Below are positions 26,579 to 34,444 of a stretch of 39,289 nucleotides of DNA, in pieces; position 1 is the stretch's first letter, and the number at the start of each line of letters is the position of its first letter. The stretch spans positions 1 to 39,289 of the forward strand of contig VGYC01000054.1 in the NCBI GenBank assembly GCA_016873095.1. The letters run 5' to 3'. This DNA is from Planctomycetota bacterium (GTDB lineage: Bacteria > Planctomycetota > Planctomycetia > Gemmatales > Gemmataceae). Under the pieces are notes generated by a model. It had not been told where the DNA came from, made no database searches, and worked only from the letters and a program-made list of their open reading frames with translations. The position numbers were made by a program, and so were the translations under genes.

Positions 26579-26584
26579 CGTTTT

Positions 26585-27022
26585 TCAGCTTGCCAGCAAG
26601 CCCACCTGCCGCAGCACGGTCGCCTGGTCCCAGTAGATGCGTTCGCAGGCGAGCTTGTCGCCCTTGAACTGCACGACGACGACCAGGTTGATGTCCACCG
26701 GCTTGTTGGTGGGCGGAACACCGGGGAGGAACCAGTCCATCTGCTTCTTGTGGGTGAAGCGCAGCCGCAATTCCTCAACAAGCTGGCTGTCGCCGATGAC
26801 GCGGTTGACCAGTTCCATGTTGAGGTCGTCCGGCCACGACGGGATGAAGACATCGCGGTAGAAGACGCGCAGCTCGTCCTTGCCCTTGCCGCCGGTGTGC
26901 ACCGGCACATGATCGACAGAGGCATCCGGCACCATGGTAGCCAGCGTCGCCTCCACATCCTTCGTGACAAACTCGCCGGCAATGTGCTCGGCCCAGATTG
27001 CTTCGAGCTCTTGGGAAGTCAT
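26585..27022 (-). CDS. SnoaL-like / NTF2-fold protein
   Basis: A 145-residue protein of the SnoaL-like polyketide cyclase or NTF2 superfamily. It opens with MTSQELEAIWAEHIAGEFVTKDVEATLATM and has VPDASVDHVPVHTGG, then a strand-rich half ending CERIYWDQATVLRQVGLL, the usual closing helix of this family. Such proteins form small alpha-beta barrels binding hydrophobic ligands; the substrate is unknown. Its ATG overlaps the stop of the PepSY gene by four bases (ATGA), so translation is probably coupled. A 75-bp internal piece is duplicated downstream. Confidence 0.8.
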   Translation of the reverse strand: MTSQELEAIWAEHIAGEFVTKDVEATLATMVPDASVDHVPVHTGGKGKDELRVFYRDVFIPSWPDDLNMELVNRVIGDSQLVEELRLRFTHKKQMDWFLPGVPPTNKPVDINLVVVVQFKGDKLACERIYWDQATVLRQVGLLAS

Positions 27023-27582
27023 GTTACACCAGTCTGGTCGGTTACTTGGATCTTGTGCAAATGGGCGGCTGAGCGCCGACGCTGCCAGCGCACCGCAAGC
27101 GGCAAGAAGAACAGATAGATACCGGTTGCCCAGAGCATCAGCACAACGATGGCGACGGGCAGGAAAACCCAGAGCTTCACGCGATCGCTGAACCAGGAGC
27201 CATCGTGCAAGGACTCGATCACGTCCGATCGTCGGAATGCAACCTGCAATACCTTGGCAGTTTGCAGATCAATCTGGATCTCGTAGCGGTTCCTGGCCTG
27301 CACCTTCACGATGCCGCGTGCCGGACGGACATCGAGGCGATCCACGTCGCGCCAGCTCTCGATCCTGGCCTCGGGAACTGATCGAGCGACTTGCAGCACG
27401 GTCGCAAGCGAGATTTCCGGAGTGGTACTCGTCCCGCGCGTCATTGCTGGCTGGACCCATGCCCATTCCTTCTTCAGTTGCAACAGCACACCCGTCACAG
27501 CCACGAGCAAGAATGGCAGCGCTATCAGGATCGCGCCCCAGCGGTGACATTTCCTGGCCAGGATACGCGGATTCAAACTCAC
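27019..27582 (-). CDS. PepSY-associated membrane protein
   Basis: About 187 residues. The N-terminal helix WGAILIALPFLLVAVTGVLLQLKK and the C-terminal helix VKLWVFLPVAIVVLMLWATGIYLFFLP flank a periplasmic PepSY-like region (PEISLATVLQVARSVPEARIESWRDVDRLDVRPARG; YEIQIDLQTAKVLQ). The HDGSWF motif sits before the second helix as in PepSY_TM proteins. The best start is GTG 27582 with GAGG seven to eight bases upstream; a TTG at 27612 is open but has no such site. PepSY_TM proteins often accompany iron or redox functions. The gene lies between a flavin monooxygenase-like gene and the SnoaL-like gene. Confidence 0.75.
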   Translation of the reverse strand: MSLNPRILARKCHRWGAILIALPFLLVAVTGVLLQLKKEWAWVQPAMTRGTSTTPEISLATVLQVARSVPEARIESWRDVDRLDVRPARGIVKVQARNRYEIQIDLQTAKVLQVAFRRSDVIESLHDGSWFSDRVKLWVFLPVAIVVLMLWATGIYLFFLPLAVRWQRRRSAAHLHKIQVTDQTGVT

Positions 27583-27633
27583 GGATTGGCCTCGGGTCGG
27601 GTTGGGCAGCAAACATTGTCCACACAGGTCGAA

Positions 27634-28680
27634 CTACACAAATGCCGGCAGCACATGCCGTGCAAACAGGTCCTGCGTCTTGATGACCTTCCAGTGCTCC
27701 AGGCCGCCGAAGTTGCTGACGATGGCCAGTTCGCTGATGGGCGCTTGTGCTTGCAGTCTCTTGATCTGAGCGGTGACCTCGGCAGGGGTGCCGATGAAGG
27801 CGATCTCTTGCTCGCCGATGTCCTGATAGCTCAGCTTGGTCAGCGATTCCAGGGCGCCGCTGGCGTAGAAGGCGTAGCCCTTGGCGAGCAATTCGTCGCG
27901 CGGCGGCAGGCCTTTCACCGGGCTGGCGTTGCAGGCCAGGAATCTCAGCAGCGCCGGCTTGACCTCGCGCTCGATCTCGGCAGGCTCGTTGCCCAGGTAG
28001 ACCGGGCGGATGTAGACGATGCGCGGCTGTTGCTTGGCCTTCTCGGCCGCTTCCAGGTAGGCGTTGATCGACGGCTCCATGACCTTGAAGGGCAGCAGCG
28101 GCGGCAGGAACATGCCCCAGCCGCGCCGGCCCGCGAGCTCATAAGTCGACAGGCTGGTGCCGCCGGTGAACAGCGGCGGATACGGTTGCTGCAACGGCCT
28201 GGGTACGATCGACAGGTCGCGGCAGCGATAATACTTGCCTTCGAAGCTGAAGCGCTCCTCGGTCCAGGCGCGGATGAGGATCTCGACGGCCTCGTTGAAG
28301 CGGTCGCGGCTCTCGGCCAGGTCGGCGTTGCTGGCGGGATACAGCCAGGCGTGGCCGCGGCCCAGGCCGGTCTCGAGCCGGCCGCCGCAGATGATGTCCG
28401 CCGCCGCGATCTCGCCGGCCAGACGCATGGGATTGACGAGCGGCAGCGTGTGCAGCGCGACGCGGAAGCGGATGCTGCGCGTCCGCTGGGCCGCCGCGCA
28501 GATGAGCGCCAGCGGATTGGCCGAGATCGAGAACTCCTGGAAGAAGTGATGCTCGATGACGGAATAGACCGCGAAGCCCACGCGATCCGCGTGCTCCATC
28601 TGCTCGAGAAACTCGCGATAGAGCTCGGCGTGCGGCTTTTCAGGCGGCGACTGCAGCTCTGCATAAAGTCCAAATTGCAT
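27634..28680 (-). CDS. Luciferase-like (LLM class) flavin-dependent oxidoreductase
   Basis: A 348-residue TIM-barrel monooxygenase of the bacterial-luciferase group, which uses reduced flavin (FMNH2 or F420). It shows MQFGLYAELQSPPEKPHAELYREFLEQ, VGFAVYSVIEHHFFQEFSISANPLALICAAAQRT, RVALHTLPLVNPMRLAGEIAAADIICGGRLETGLGRGH and the late GTPAEVTAQIKRL segment, all typical of the family. The E-H-H near residue 43 is the usual flavin/substrate pocket. The native substrate is unknown. It leads a three-gene set with the PepSY and SnoaL-like genes, spaced 51 bp from the former. Confidence 0.85.
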   Translation of the reverse strand: MQFGLYAELQSPPEKPHAELYREFLEQMEHADRVGFAVYSVIEHHFFQEFSISANPLALICAAAQRTRSIRFRVALHTLPLVNPMRLAGEIAAADIICGGRLETGLGRGHAWLYPASNADLAESRDRFNEAVEILIRAWTEERFSFEGKYYRCRDLSIVPRPLQQPYPPLFTGGTSLSTYELAGRRGWGMFLPPLLPFKVMEPSINAYLEAAEKAKQQPRIVYIRPVYLGNEPAEIEREVKPALLRFLACNASPVKGLPPRDELLAKGYAFYASGALESLTKLSYQDIGEQEIAFIGTPAEVTAQIKRLQAQAPISELAIVSNFGGLEHWKVIKTQDLFARHVLPAFV

Positions 28681-28843
28681 GGATTCAGGCTATGCCAAGG
28701 ACAGGCGGACGGAAAGAACACAACCACAAAGGTCTCAAAGATCACGAAGAATAGCGAGGCTTCGCGCTCAACGCCCCGTGCCAGCTTGTCTGGCAGGAAG
28801 CAAGTTTGGTGGCTACGGGCCGGAACCCGCGACTCCTCCCCGC

Positions 28844-28882
28844 CGTCGTCGGCTCCGCCGCAATGCGGCGGAGCCGACGACG
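28844..28882. repeat. Perfect palindrome with 18-bp arms (REP-like hairpin)
   Basis: CGTCGTCGGCTCCGCCGC (28844-28861) and its exact reverse complement (28865-28882) are separated by AAT. The hairpin would be extremely stable in either transcript. It lies about 130 bases past the stop of the 1201-aa gene, so it may end or protect that mRNA. No clear U-tract follows on either strand, which argues for a REP-like element. Confidence 0.75.
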
Positions 28883-28938
28883 ACAGGCAGGGGCAGTCTC
28901 ATGTCATGGCCCCTGCGGTTAGCCCTGCAAACGATTCA

Positions 28939-28959
28939 CCCGCCGGACGAGCCGGCGGG
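28939..28959. repeat. Short GC-rich hairpin
   Basis: CCCGCCGG (28939-28946) and CCGGCGGG (28952-28959) form an 8-bp stem with a five-base loop. It lies 50 bases beyond the stop of the DUF1559-type gene and may be part of its 3' end. Confidence 0.5.
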
Positions 28960-29009
28960 GGTCTTTCGAACGAGAAGTGTCAGATGTGTGCTTCCTGGTT
29001 GCATTTGGG

Positions 29010-32000
29010 TCAATTCTTGCCGGGCTTCGGCGCTTTCTTGAATTCGGCAGCCGTCATCGAGCGGACACTGGCATCGGCCATGAGGACCATGCCGCCGCGC
29101 GTTGCGGCGTCCTTCTCGTGTCCCAGCACCGTATTGGACGTGCCCTTCGGGAGCTTGAGAAGCTGCACGTTCCAGTAGACCTTGATGTCGCCCTTCTTGA
29201 TCGCGTCGGTGATCTTGGCGTCGTTCTCGTAGAACGGCTCCAAATCCTCGACCTTGCCGGGCGCCTTCTTCTTGACATCGATACAACTGTGGTAGGCCAG
29301 GCCGATCTGCTTGAGCTGATTGGTGAGCAGCTGCTTCTGAGCGGCGTTCTGCGCGGGAACCTTGGCGCCTTCTTTGGCGGCGGGCAGCGACTCCTTCTTC
29401 GCCGCCGGCGCTGCGGCTTCCTTTTGGTCGGCTTCTTGCTTGTCGGCCGGTTCCAGATCCGGTTCCTTGCCCGTCTTGGCGGCGGTCTTGGGCGGCACCA
29501 GCGGCGCCCAGTCATCGATGCCGGCGGGGGCGGCGGCCTTCACTGCGCACATCGCCTTGAAGACATCGTCGCTGATCTTGGCGTCGATGAAGCGGACGGA
29601 TCCGTCACTCATGATGGCAAACGTGCCGCGCTTGCTCTTGTGAGTGATGTCGTTGCCGTCGCGATCCTTGGTCAGGACAAAGGGGGCGATGGAGTTGGTC
29701 TCCGGCACGCCGCGGAGAGTGCTGCCGCCGCCGGCGATCCAGGGCGTGACGCCGACCGGACCGTCGTGCGGTGCTTGAATGAGTAGGATGGTGTTGGCAA
29801 GACCGCGACTGTCCTTGACGACGCGCAGGGCCTGGGAGCCATCGTAACCGAACACGCCGCGCTTGGCATCGAGGCTGGGATCGCTGGGCGAATAGCTGGC
29901 GGCGTCAAGGCCGATGCCGGCGATGCCGACAAAGTGCGTGGCTGCCGCTTCCATGGGCAATCCCGTCTGCCGCACGCGGAACGAGCTGGAAGGATACATC
30001 GGATCGAGAAACTCAGGGACGATGGTGCCGGCTGCCAGCCAGTTGGCCGGGTCGCGCCACGACCTGTCGAAGTTGATTCGGTTGTAGAGCTGCTCCTGAC
30101 CCAGGTATGGGAGCAGGCCGGCCATCCAGCTCACGCGCTGGCCGGGCTCGCGCGCCAGGCGATTGCTGGTGTCTTGGCGCTTGAAGGCTCCCGGCGGATA
30201 CATCCCCGGCGGCAGGCCGCGATCCGGCAAGCCCTGCTCGGGCAGCAGAAATGCCGCCTTGCCCAGGCCATGTCGCGACGACGTGCCCGCTGCCAGGTTC
30301 AGCTCGTTGCGTAAACCAAGAAGCATCAGCGATGCGGCATTGGCCAGGTTCGTGAAGCGCGCCTGATCGAGTACCAGATCGACCGTCATGCGCACCTGCT
30401 CGGCGCGACGGCCGACGCGGATGCGCGACGTTTTCGGATTGGCGTCGTCACTGGGCTGCGTCTTGGGTTGCTGGGGTTGCTTGGGTTGCTGGGGCACGAT
30501 CCCTCCCCCATTGGGAAACTGGCCGGGAATGCCGGGCTGACCGCCGGTTGCCGGCCCCTTCTTCGGCTGGGGCGGAACCTCATCGACCGGTAACTCCACC
30601 TTGATCCCCAGTAGCTGGCCGACAAAGTTTGCCAGAACCGGTGCTCCATGGTCGTAGAGTTCATCCTGGATCGCGATCGCGTCGTTGTTGCTGGCGCATG
30701 CCAGCTGATTCATCAACCGGTAGGCGTTGTCTCGCTGCAGGAGGGATGCGCCGAGATGACGAATCTGCGGGCCGCGCTTGGTCAGCAGATTGGTCACATC
30801 CCAGAGCTGGCGATACTGCCACAAGGCCTGATCCTGGAATTCAGGGTCGCGCACGGAAAGCCGGGCCGCGGTCATGTCGGTCGCCATGCTGAAGATCAGC
30901 TCGTCGCGCGAATCGACTGGCTTCTGCTCCACGCTGTCGAGCATTGCCTTCAAGTGCGGGCTGATCGTCATGTAGGTGTTGACGGGAACAACCACGATAG
31001 GCCGGTTGTCGGGAGGCGTGCCTCCGGGCGTGGTCCCGGGGTTCGTGCCAGGATTCGTTCCGGGTTGGCCGCCCTTGCCGGGGAAGCCGCCTCCAGGACT
31101 ACCCGGAAAACCTGGTCCCTTACCGGGGAAACCAGGGCCGCCCTTGCCAGGGAAACCGCCCGGCGGTTGGCCGCCGCCCGGAAATCCGCCTGGAGGCTGT
31201 GCGCCGCCGGGAAATCCACCGGGGGGTTGTGCACCTCCTGCGGGCGGCTGAAAACCGCCGGGAACCTGGTCATTGAATGTCTTGGGTGAGCCGGCCGGCG
31301 CTGCGCCAGGAGGCACCGCACCTGGCGGCACCACGCCTGGAGGCGTCGTTCCTGGCTGTTTCGGGGTTGTCCCCGGGGGATTGAAGCCACCAGGCGGAAA
31401 TGCCGGCGGAGTTGTTCCCGGCGGAGTCGCTCCAGGGGGACTTGTTCCAGGTGGAAATGCGGGCGGTGTCGTACCGGGAGGCAGCTGCGTTCCCGACTTC
31501 GGATCCGGCGTCGGCTGGGTCGGCGCCTCGCTCTGGTGCTTGAACTTGCCCTCGGCCTCGAGGAAAGCCATCATCGGCACTTGATCGGCAAAGATGACCG
31601 TGTTCGGATTGTGCAAGCGCACCAGGAACGGCTGTGTCTTGGCACGCTCCCGATAGTTGCGCAAGAAGTGTGGCGCGCCAAACGAGAACTGTCCCAGCTG
31701 CTCCAGGTACGCTTCCTGCTTGCGCGAGCCTTGCCGGTAATACTTCTGGTTCTTGACCGGATCGGGAGACTCGCTCAAGCCAAGCGCGTTCACGAGCGCC
31801 TTTTCATTCACGGGCCGGCGCGAATGGACCACCGTGAAGGACCAGGATGGTTCGGTGAAGCGCTCCGCGCGAATCACGTCGTCCACCGACTGAACGTCCA
31901 GCCCGAGACGAGCATTGAGGTCGCTCTCCACGAGCGCGCCCGGCGCGAAGGCCAGCTTGCCAATCGGGTTGGCGGCGCCGAACACGTTCTTGAAGAAAAC

Positions 32001-32615
32001 ATGAATGACGTGCTCGGAGCTGGGCGGCAGCAGATTGGTGAGTTCCGGCCCGGCCGATGCGAAATTCTCCGGGAACGGATCGACAGGCCGTTCGTTTCCG
32101 TCCTGTTTGGGATCCTTCTTGTCTTGCTTGCCCTTGGGGTCGGGCGACGTGCCGGGCAGTTGCGTGTTGCCTTGCGGATTTGGCTTGAAAACGACCGCGT
32201 CGTTCTTCTTGCCGCCGAGGATGAGGAAACCCGCGACGGCGAGCACGGCCAGGCCGACAGCGCCAAGTCCCAGGCCCAGGACAAGCTTCTTGGAGCCGGC
32301 TGCGTCCTTCTTCTTGGCTGGCTTTTCGCTCGCCTCGTCGCCGGCATCTTCGTCGGTATCGCGCCCCTTGGCAGACTTGCCGTTCTTGCTCGGAGGTTTC
32401 GCTTTCTTGGTCAGCGCCGCCAGTGCCGCCTCGTCCATCTCCGGCGCGTCTTCCTCCTCCGGCGCCGCGGACTCGGGTTCCCCAGGTTCTTCGACGACGA
32501 AGCGGTACTTGCACTTGGGGCAATCGATCTTCTTGCCCACCAGGCTCGGGCTCTTGATTGGCACCTGTGCCTCGCAACTCGGGCACGCCTGCTTGAATGC
32601 AACCTTTACCGCCAT
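29010..32615 (-). CDS. Large DUF1559-type membrane protein with N-terminal zinc ribbon and Pro/Gly-rich region
   Basis: A 1201-residue protein. In order: a zinc ribbon (C11, C14, C32, C35), an acidic then Lys-rich cytoplasmic stretch, one membrane helix (about 111-134), a globular region of about 200 residues, a long Pro/Gly/Thr-rich low-complexity region (about 365-540), another helical region, and a DUF1559-type domain (GQRVSWMAGLLPYLGQEQLYN; HFVGIAGIG; TILLIQAPHDGPVGVTPW; GTFAIMSDGSVRFI). The last 150 residues repeat a DUF1559-like ending (TVLGHEKDAATRGGMVLMAD, then ASVRSM). GGAGAGG precedes the ATG at 32615. DUF1559 is typical of planctomycetes and linked with pseudopilin-like surface proteins. 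The cell-surface role is inference. Confidence 0.8.
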   Translation of the reverse strand: MAVKVAFKQACPSCEAQVPIKSPSLVGKKIDCPKCKYRFVVEEPGEPESAAPEEEDAPEMDEAALAALTKKAKPPSKNGKSAKGRDTDEDAGDEASEKPAKKKDAAGSKKLVLGLGLGAVGLAVLAVAGFLILGGKKNDAVVFKPNPQGNTQLPGTSPDPKGKQDKKDPKQDGNERPVDPFPENFASAGPELTNLLPPSSEHVIHVFFKNVFGAANPIGKLAFAPGALVESDLNARLGLDVQSVDDVIRAERFTEPSWSFTVVHSRRPVNEKALVNALGLSESPDPVKNQKYYRQGSRKQEAYLEQLGQFSFGAPHFLRNYRERAKTQPFLVRLHNPNTVIFADQVPMMAFLEAEGKFKHQSEAPTQPTPDPKSGTQLPPGTTPPAFPPGTSPPGATPPGTTPPAFPPGGFNPPGTTPKQPGTTPPGVVPPGAVPPGAAPAGSPKTFNDQVPGGFQPPAGGAQPPGGFPGGAQPPGGFPGGGQPPGGFPGKGGPGFPGKGPGFPGSPGGGFPGKGGQPGTNPGTNPGTTPGGTPPDNRPIVVVPVNTYMTISPHLKAMLDSVEQKPVDSRDELIFSMATDMTAARLSVRDPEFQDQALWQYRQLWDVTNLLTKRGPQIRHLGASLLQRDNAYRLMNQLACASNNDAIAIQDELYDHGAPVLANFVGQLLGIKVELPVDEVPPQPKKGPATGGQPGIPGQFPNGGGIVPQQPKQPQQPKTQPSDDANPKTSRIRVGRRAEQVRMTVDLVLDQARFTNLANAASLMLLGLRNELNLAAGTSSRHGLGKAAFLLPEQGLPDRGLPPGMYPPGAFKRQDTSNRLAREPGQRVSWMAGLLPYLGQEQLYNRINFDRSWRDPANWLAAGTIVPEFLDPMYPSSSFRVRQTGLPMEAAATHFVGIAGIGLDAASYSPSDPSLDAKRGVFGYDGSQALRVVKDSRGLANTILLIQAPHDGPVGVTPWIAGGGSTLRGVPETNSIAPFVLTKDRDGNDITHKSKRGTFAIMSDGSVRFIDAKISDDVFKAMCAVKAAAPAGIDDWAPLVPPKTAAKTGKEPDLEPADKQEADQKEAAAPAAKKESLPAAKEGAKVPAQNAAQKQLLTNQLKQIGLAYHSCIDVKKKAPGKVEDLEPFYENDAKITDAIKKGDIKVYWNVQLLKLPKGTSNTVLGHEKDAATRGGMVLMADASVRSMTAAEFKKAPKPGKN

Positions 32616-32803
32616 GTAACCTCTCCATCAAGAGATGAGCGCAGCTTCCCCGCGCGTTGAATGCGGGCTCCCTGCATTGTTTTATTATCTTAATCGCTCA
32701 TGCCGCCGTCTTGCAAAGGGAAATCCCAAAAAACAGGCGATCCCCGCGTCCGGACGACGCAGCTCATCAAGCAGTCAACAAGCATTTTCGTACGCTATGG
32801 CCA

Positions 32804-34207
32804 ATGGCATCACTGGCACCCAACCAGGTGGCAGCCCGGCTCGATCGCTTGCCGGCGGGCGCGTTCCATCGGCGTTTTCTGATGTGGATCTCGCTGGGTG
32901 CATGGTTTGATTACTACGACAACTTCGTGGCCGGCGCCCTGGCCGTCGTGCTGCCGCGGGCCGGCATCGTTCCCGAGACCCAGGCGGGAGACTGGATTTC
33001 ACCGCTCGGTCTGTTCATGGCCACGCTGCCCCTGGGCATGTTCTTCGGCACGATGTTCGTGGGCCTGGCCACCGATCACATCGGCCGGCGGCTGGGGTTC
33101 ATCGCCATGTTGCTGCTGTACTCGCTGGCGACCCTTGCTGGCGGCGCCGGCTATTATCCAGTGGAATCCTGGCTTGGCGCCGACGCCGCCTGGATGCTGC
33201 TGCTGATCACGCGCTTCCTGGCCGGTGCCGGCATCGGTGCGGAGAACGTCATCATCGACGCCTACCTCACCGAGGTCATGCCCCGGCAGGTTCGAGGCCG
33301 GGCCGTGGCCATGTCGCATGCGCTGGCGTTCACGGCCTTGCCGGTGGCAGCCATCCTGGCCCGCTGGCTGGCGCCGCGCCAGGCGCCGCACGGCTGGTGG
33401 CTGCTGCTGACGATCGGCTCGCTTGGTGCGCTGTGGACGTGGTATTTTCGCCGCCGCCTGCCGGAGTCGCCACGCTGGCTGGCGGCCGCCGGTCGGGGCG
33501 ACGAGGCTGCCGCAGTCGTGCAACAGATGGAAGCAGCCGTCGAGCGCGAGACCGGCCGGCCACTCCCGGCAGTCGATGTTATGGCCCAGCCAGCACCGCG
33601 CCGGTTGCCGTTTCGTGCCATCTGGTCTCCCGAATACCGGGGGCGTACGCTGCTGCTCATCGTCTTTCAACTTCTGCAAACCGTCGGGTACTATGGCTTC
33701 ATGCACTGGCTGGCGAAGTTTCTCGAGACCAAGGGCTTCTCGAGTGACGAGGCGCTGACGATGAGCTTTGCCGCCTCGCTGCTCGCGCCGGTGGGACCGT
33801 TGCTGGGCGTGTGGTCGATCGAGCGCTGGCAGCGAAAATGGCTGATCGCCGGCCTGAGTGCCGTGCTGGCCATCGGGCAGCTGGTCTTTGGCTGGCTGGC
33901 GAACAGCGTGGCCTTGACCATCGTGGGCGGCCTGGTGGTCGTCGGCTGCAACTGGTTTTCGGCCGTGTTCCACGCCTATCAGGCCGAGCTGTTCCCAACG
34001 CAGGCGCGCGCCACCGGCATCGGCTTCACCTACGCCTGGAGCCGTTTCAGCATGGTGCTGCTCAACTTGTTCATGCCGGGCTTGCTGGCAACGTATCAGC
34101 CGGCGGCTTTCGTACTCACGGCCGGCGCGTTTGTCGGCGTTGCAGTGCTCATCGGCATTTTCGGGCCCTTGACGAATGCGCGGCCGCTGGAGGAACTGTC
34201 GAGCTGA
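32804..34207 (+). CDS. Major facilitator superfamily transporter
   Basis: About 467 residues with twelve probable membrane helices. The loop 2-3 signature reads FVGLATDHIGRRLG (G-x-x-x-D-x-x-G-R-R), and AGIGAENVIIDAYLTEVMPRQVRGRAVA matches the sugar/metabolite transporter subgroup's loop after helix 4-5. The second half has a second copy of the fold (EYRGRTLLLIVFQLLQTVGYYGF; ELFPTQARATGIGFTYAWSR). The substrate cannot be read off; sugar, aromatic acid and metabolite:H+ symporters share these features. The start is taken as ATG 32804; an in-frame TTG at 32657 is possible but gives unlikely sequence. Divergent from the DUF1559-type gene. Confidence 0.85.
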   Translation: MASLAPNQVAARLDRLPAGAFHRRFLMWISLGAWFDYYDNFVAGALAVVLPRAGIVPETQAGDWISPLGLFMATLPLGMFFGTMFVGLATDHIGRRLGFIAMLLLYSLATLAGGAGYYPVESWLGADAAWMLLLITRFLAGAGIGAENVIIDAYLTEVMPRQVRGRAVAMSHALAFTALPVAAILARWLAPRQAPHGWWLLLTIGSLGALWTWYFRRRLPESPRWLAAAGRGDEAAAVVQQMEAAVERETGRPLPAVDVMAQPAPRRLPFRAIWSPEYRGRTLLLIVFQLLQTVGYYGFMHWLAKFLETKGFSSDEALTMSFAASLLAPVGPLLGVWSIERWQRKWLIAGLSAVLAIGQLVFGWLANSVALTIVGGLVVVGCNWFSAVFHAYQAELFPTQARATGIGFTYAWSRFSMVLLNLFMPGLLATYQPAAFVLTAGAFVGVAVLIGIFGPLTNARPLEELSS

Positions 34208-34444
34208 TTGCCCCTGCCGTTCGGCCGACTCTTGCATGACAAGCTGCGACGGTCTTGCCAGGCATGCGCACGGTACGTGACGTGACAGGGCGGGATTGCG
34301 CCTTTTTGCGAAATCGGCTCAAGTTGCGTTGCATCGGCTCCGGCTGGACCGTATTTTTCCTTCGTCATCGGGGATGACTCACTTCCATTTTGAGCTAGAC
34401 CGTAACCTTTCCGCGATACCGTTTCTTTCGGAGCGAGAAGAGCC
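34208..34444. other. Intergenic region upstream of the coiled-coil gene
   Basis: 237 bp after the MFS gene with no gene visible. It contains the candidate promoter at 34329-34357, listed separately, and a partial match to the GACAAGCTGC repeat core near 34238 that lacks the second palindrome arm. Confidence 0.3.
34329..34357 (+). promoter_or_regulatory. Candidate promoter of the coiled-coil TIGR03000 gene
   Basis: TTGCAT (34329-34334), a 17-base spacer, TATTTT (34352-34357). Transcription would start near 34364, about 80 bases before the ATG at 34445. Confidence 0.35.

Larger units (their letters stand above)
25926..26584. other. Gene-free region with many small duplications
   Basis: This 659-bp gap between argF and the SnoaL-like gene carries no convincing intact gene. 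It holds four tandem 11-mers (26168-26212), a 75-bp copy of part of the neighbouring gene (26309-26383), a 17-bp inverted repeat (26397-26413 and 26491-26507), an 18-bp imperfect direct repeat (26296-26313 and 26442-26459), and tandem 12-mers and 10-mers (26521-26578). A 115-codon minus-strand frame (26083-26430) crosses the duplicated piece and the 11-mers, and looks like a by-product of them. Confidence 0.7.
28681..29009. other. Intergenic region with strong palindromes
   Basis: 329 bp between the start of the luciferase-like gene and the stop of the DUF1559-type gene, both on the minus strand. It contains a stretch of the type CAAAGGTCTCAAAGATCACG (about 28728-28747), an 18-bp-arm palindrome (28844-28882) and a smaller hairpin (28939-28959). 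It should include the promoter of the luciferase-like operon and the 3' end of the large gene. I see no gene. Confidence 0.6.

Noticed and set aside
27391-29178. 595-codon plus-strand frame
   Set aside because: It lies antisense to the luciferase-like gene, which has clear family motifs; long antisense frames are common in GC-rich DNA.
31536-32660. 374-codon plus-strand frame
   Set aside because: Antisense to the DUF1559-type protein and of low-complexity Leu/Arg composition typical of a shadow.
34238-34262. Further copy of the GACAAGCTGC palindromic repeat
   Set aside because: Only the first ten bases match; the second palindrome arm is absent.
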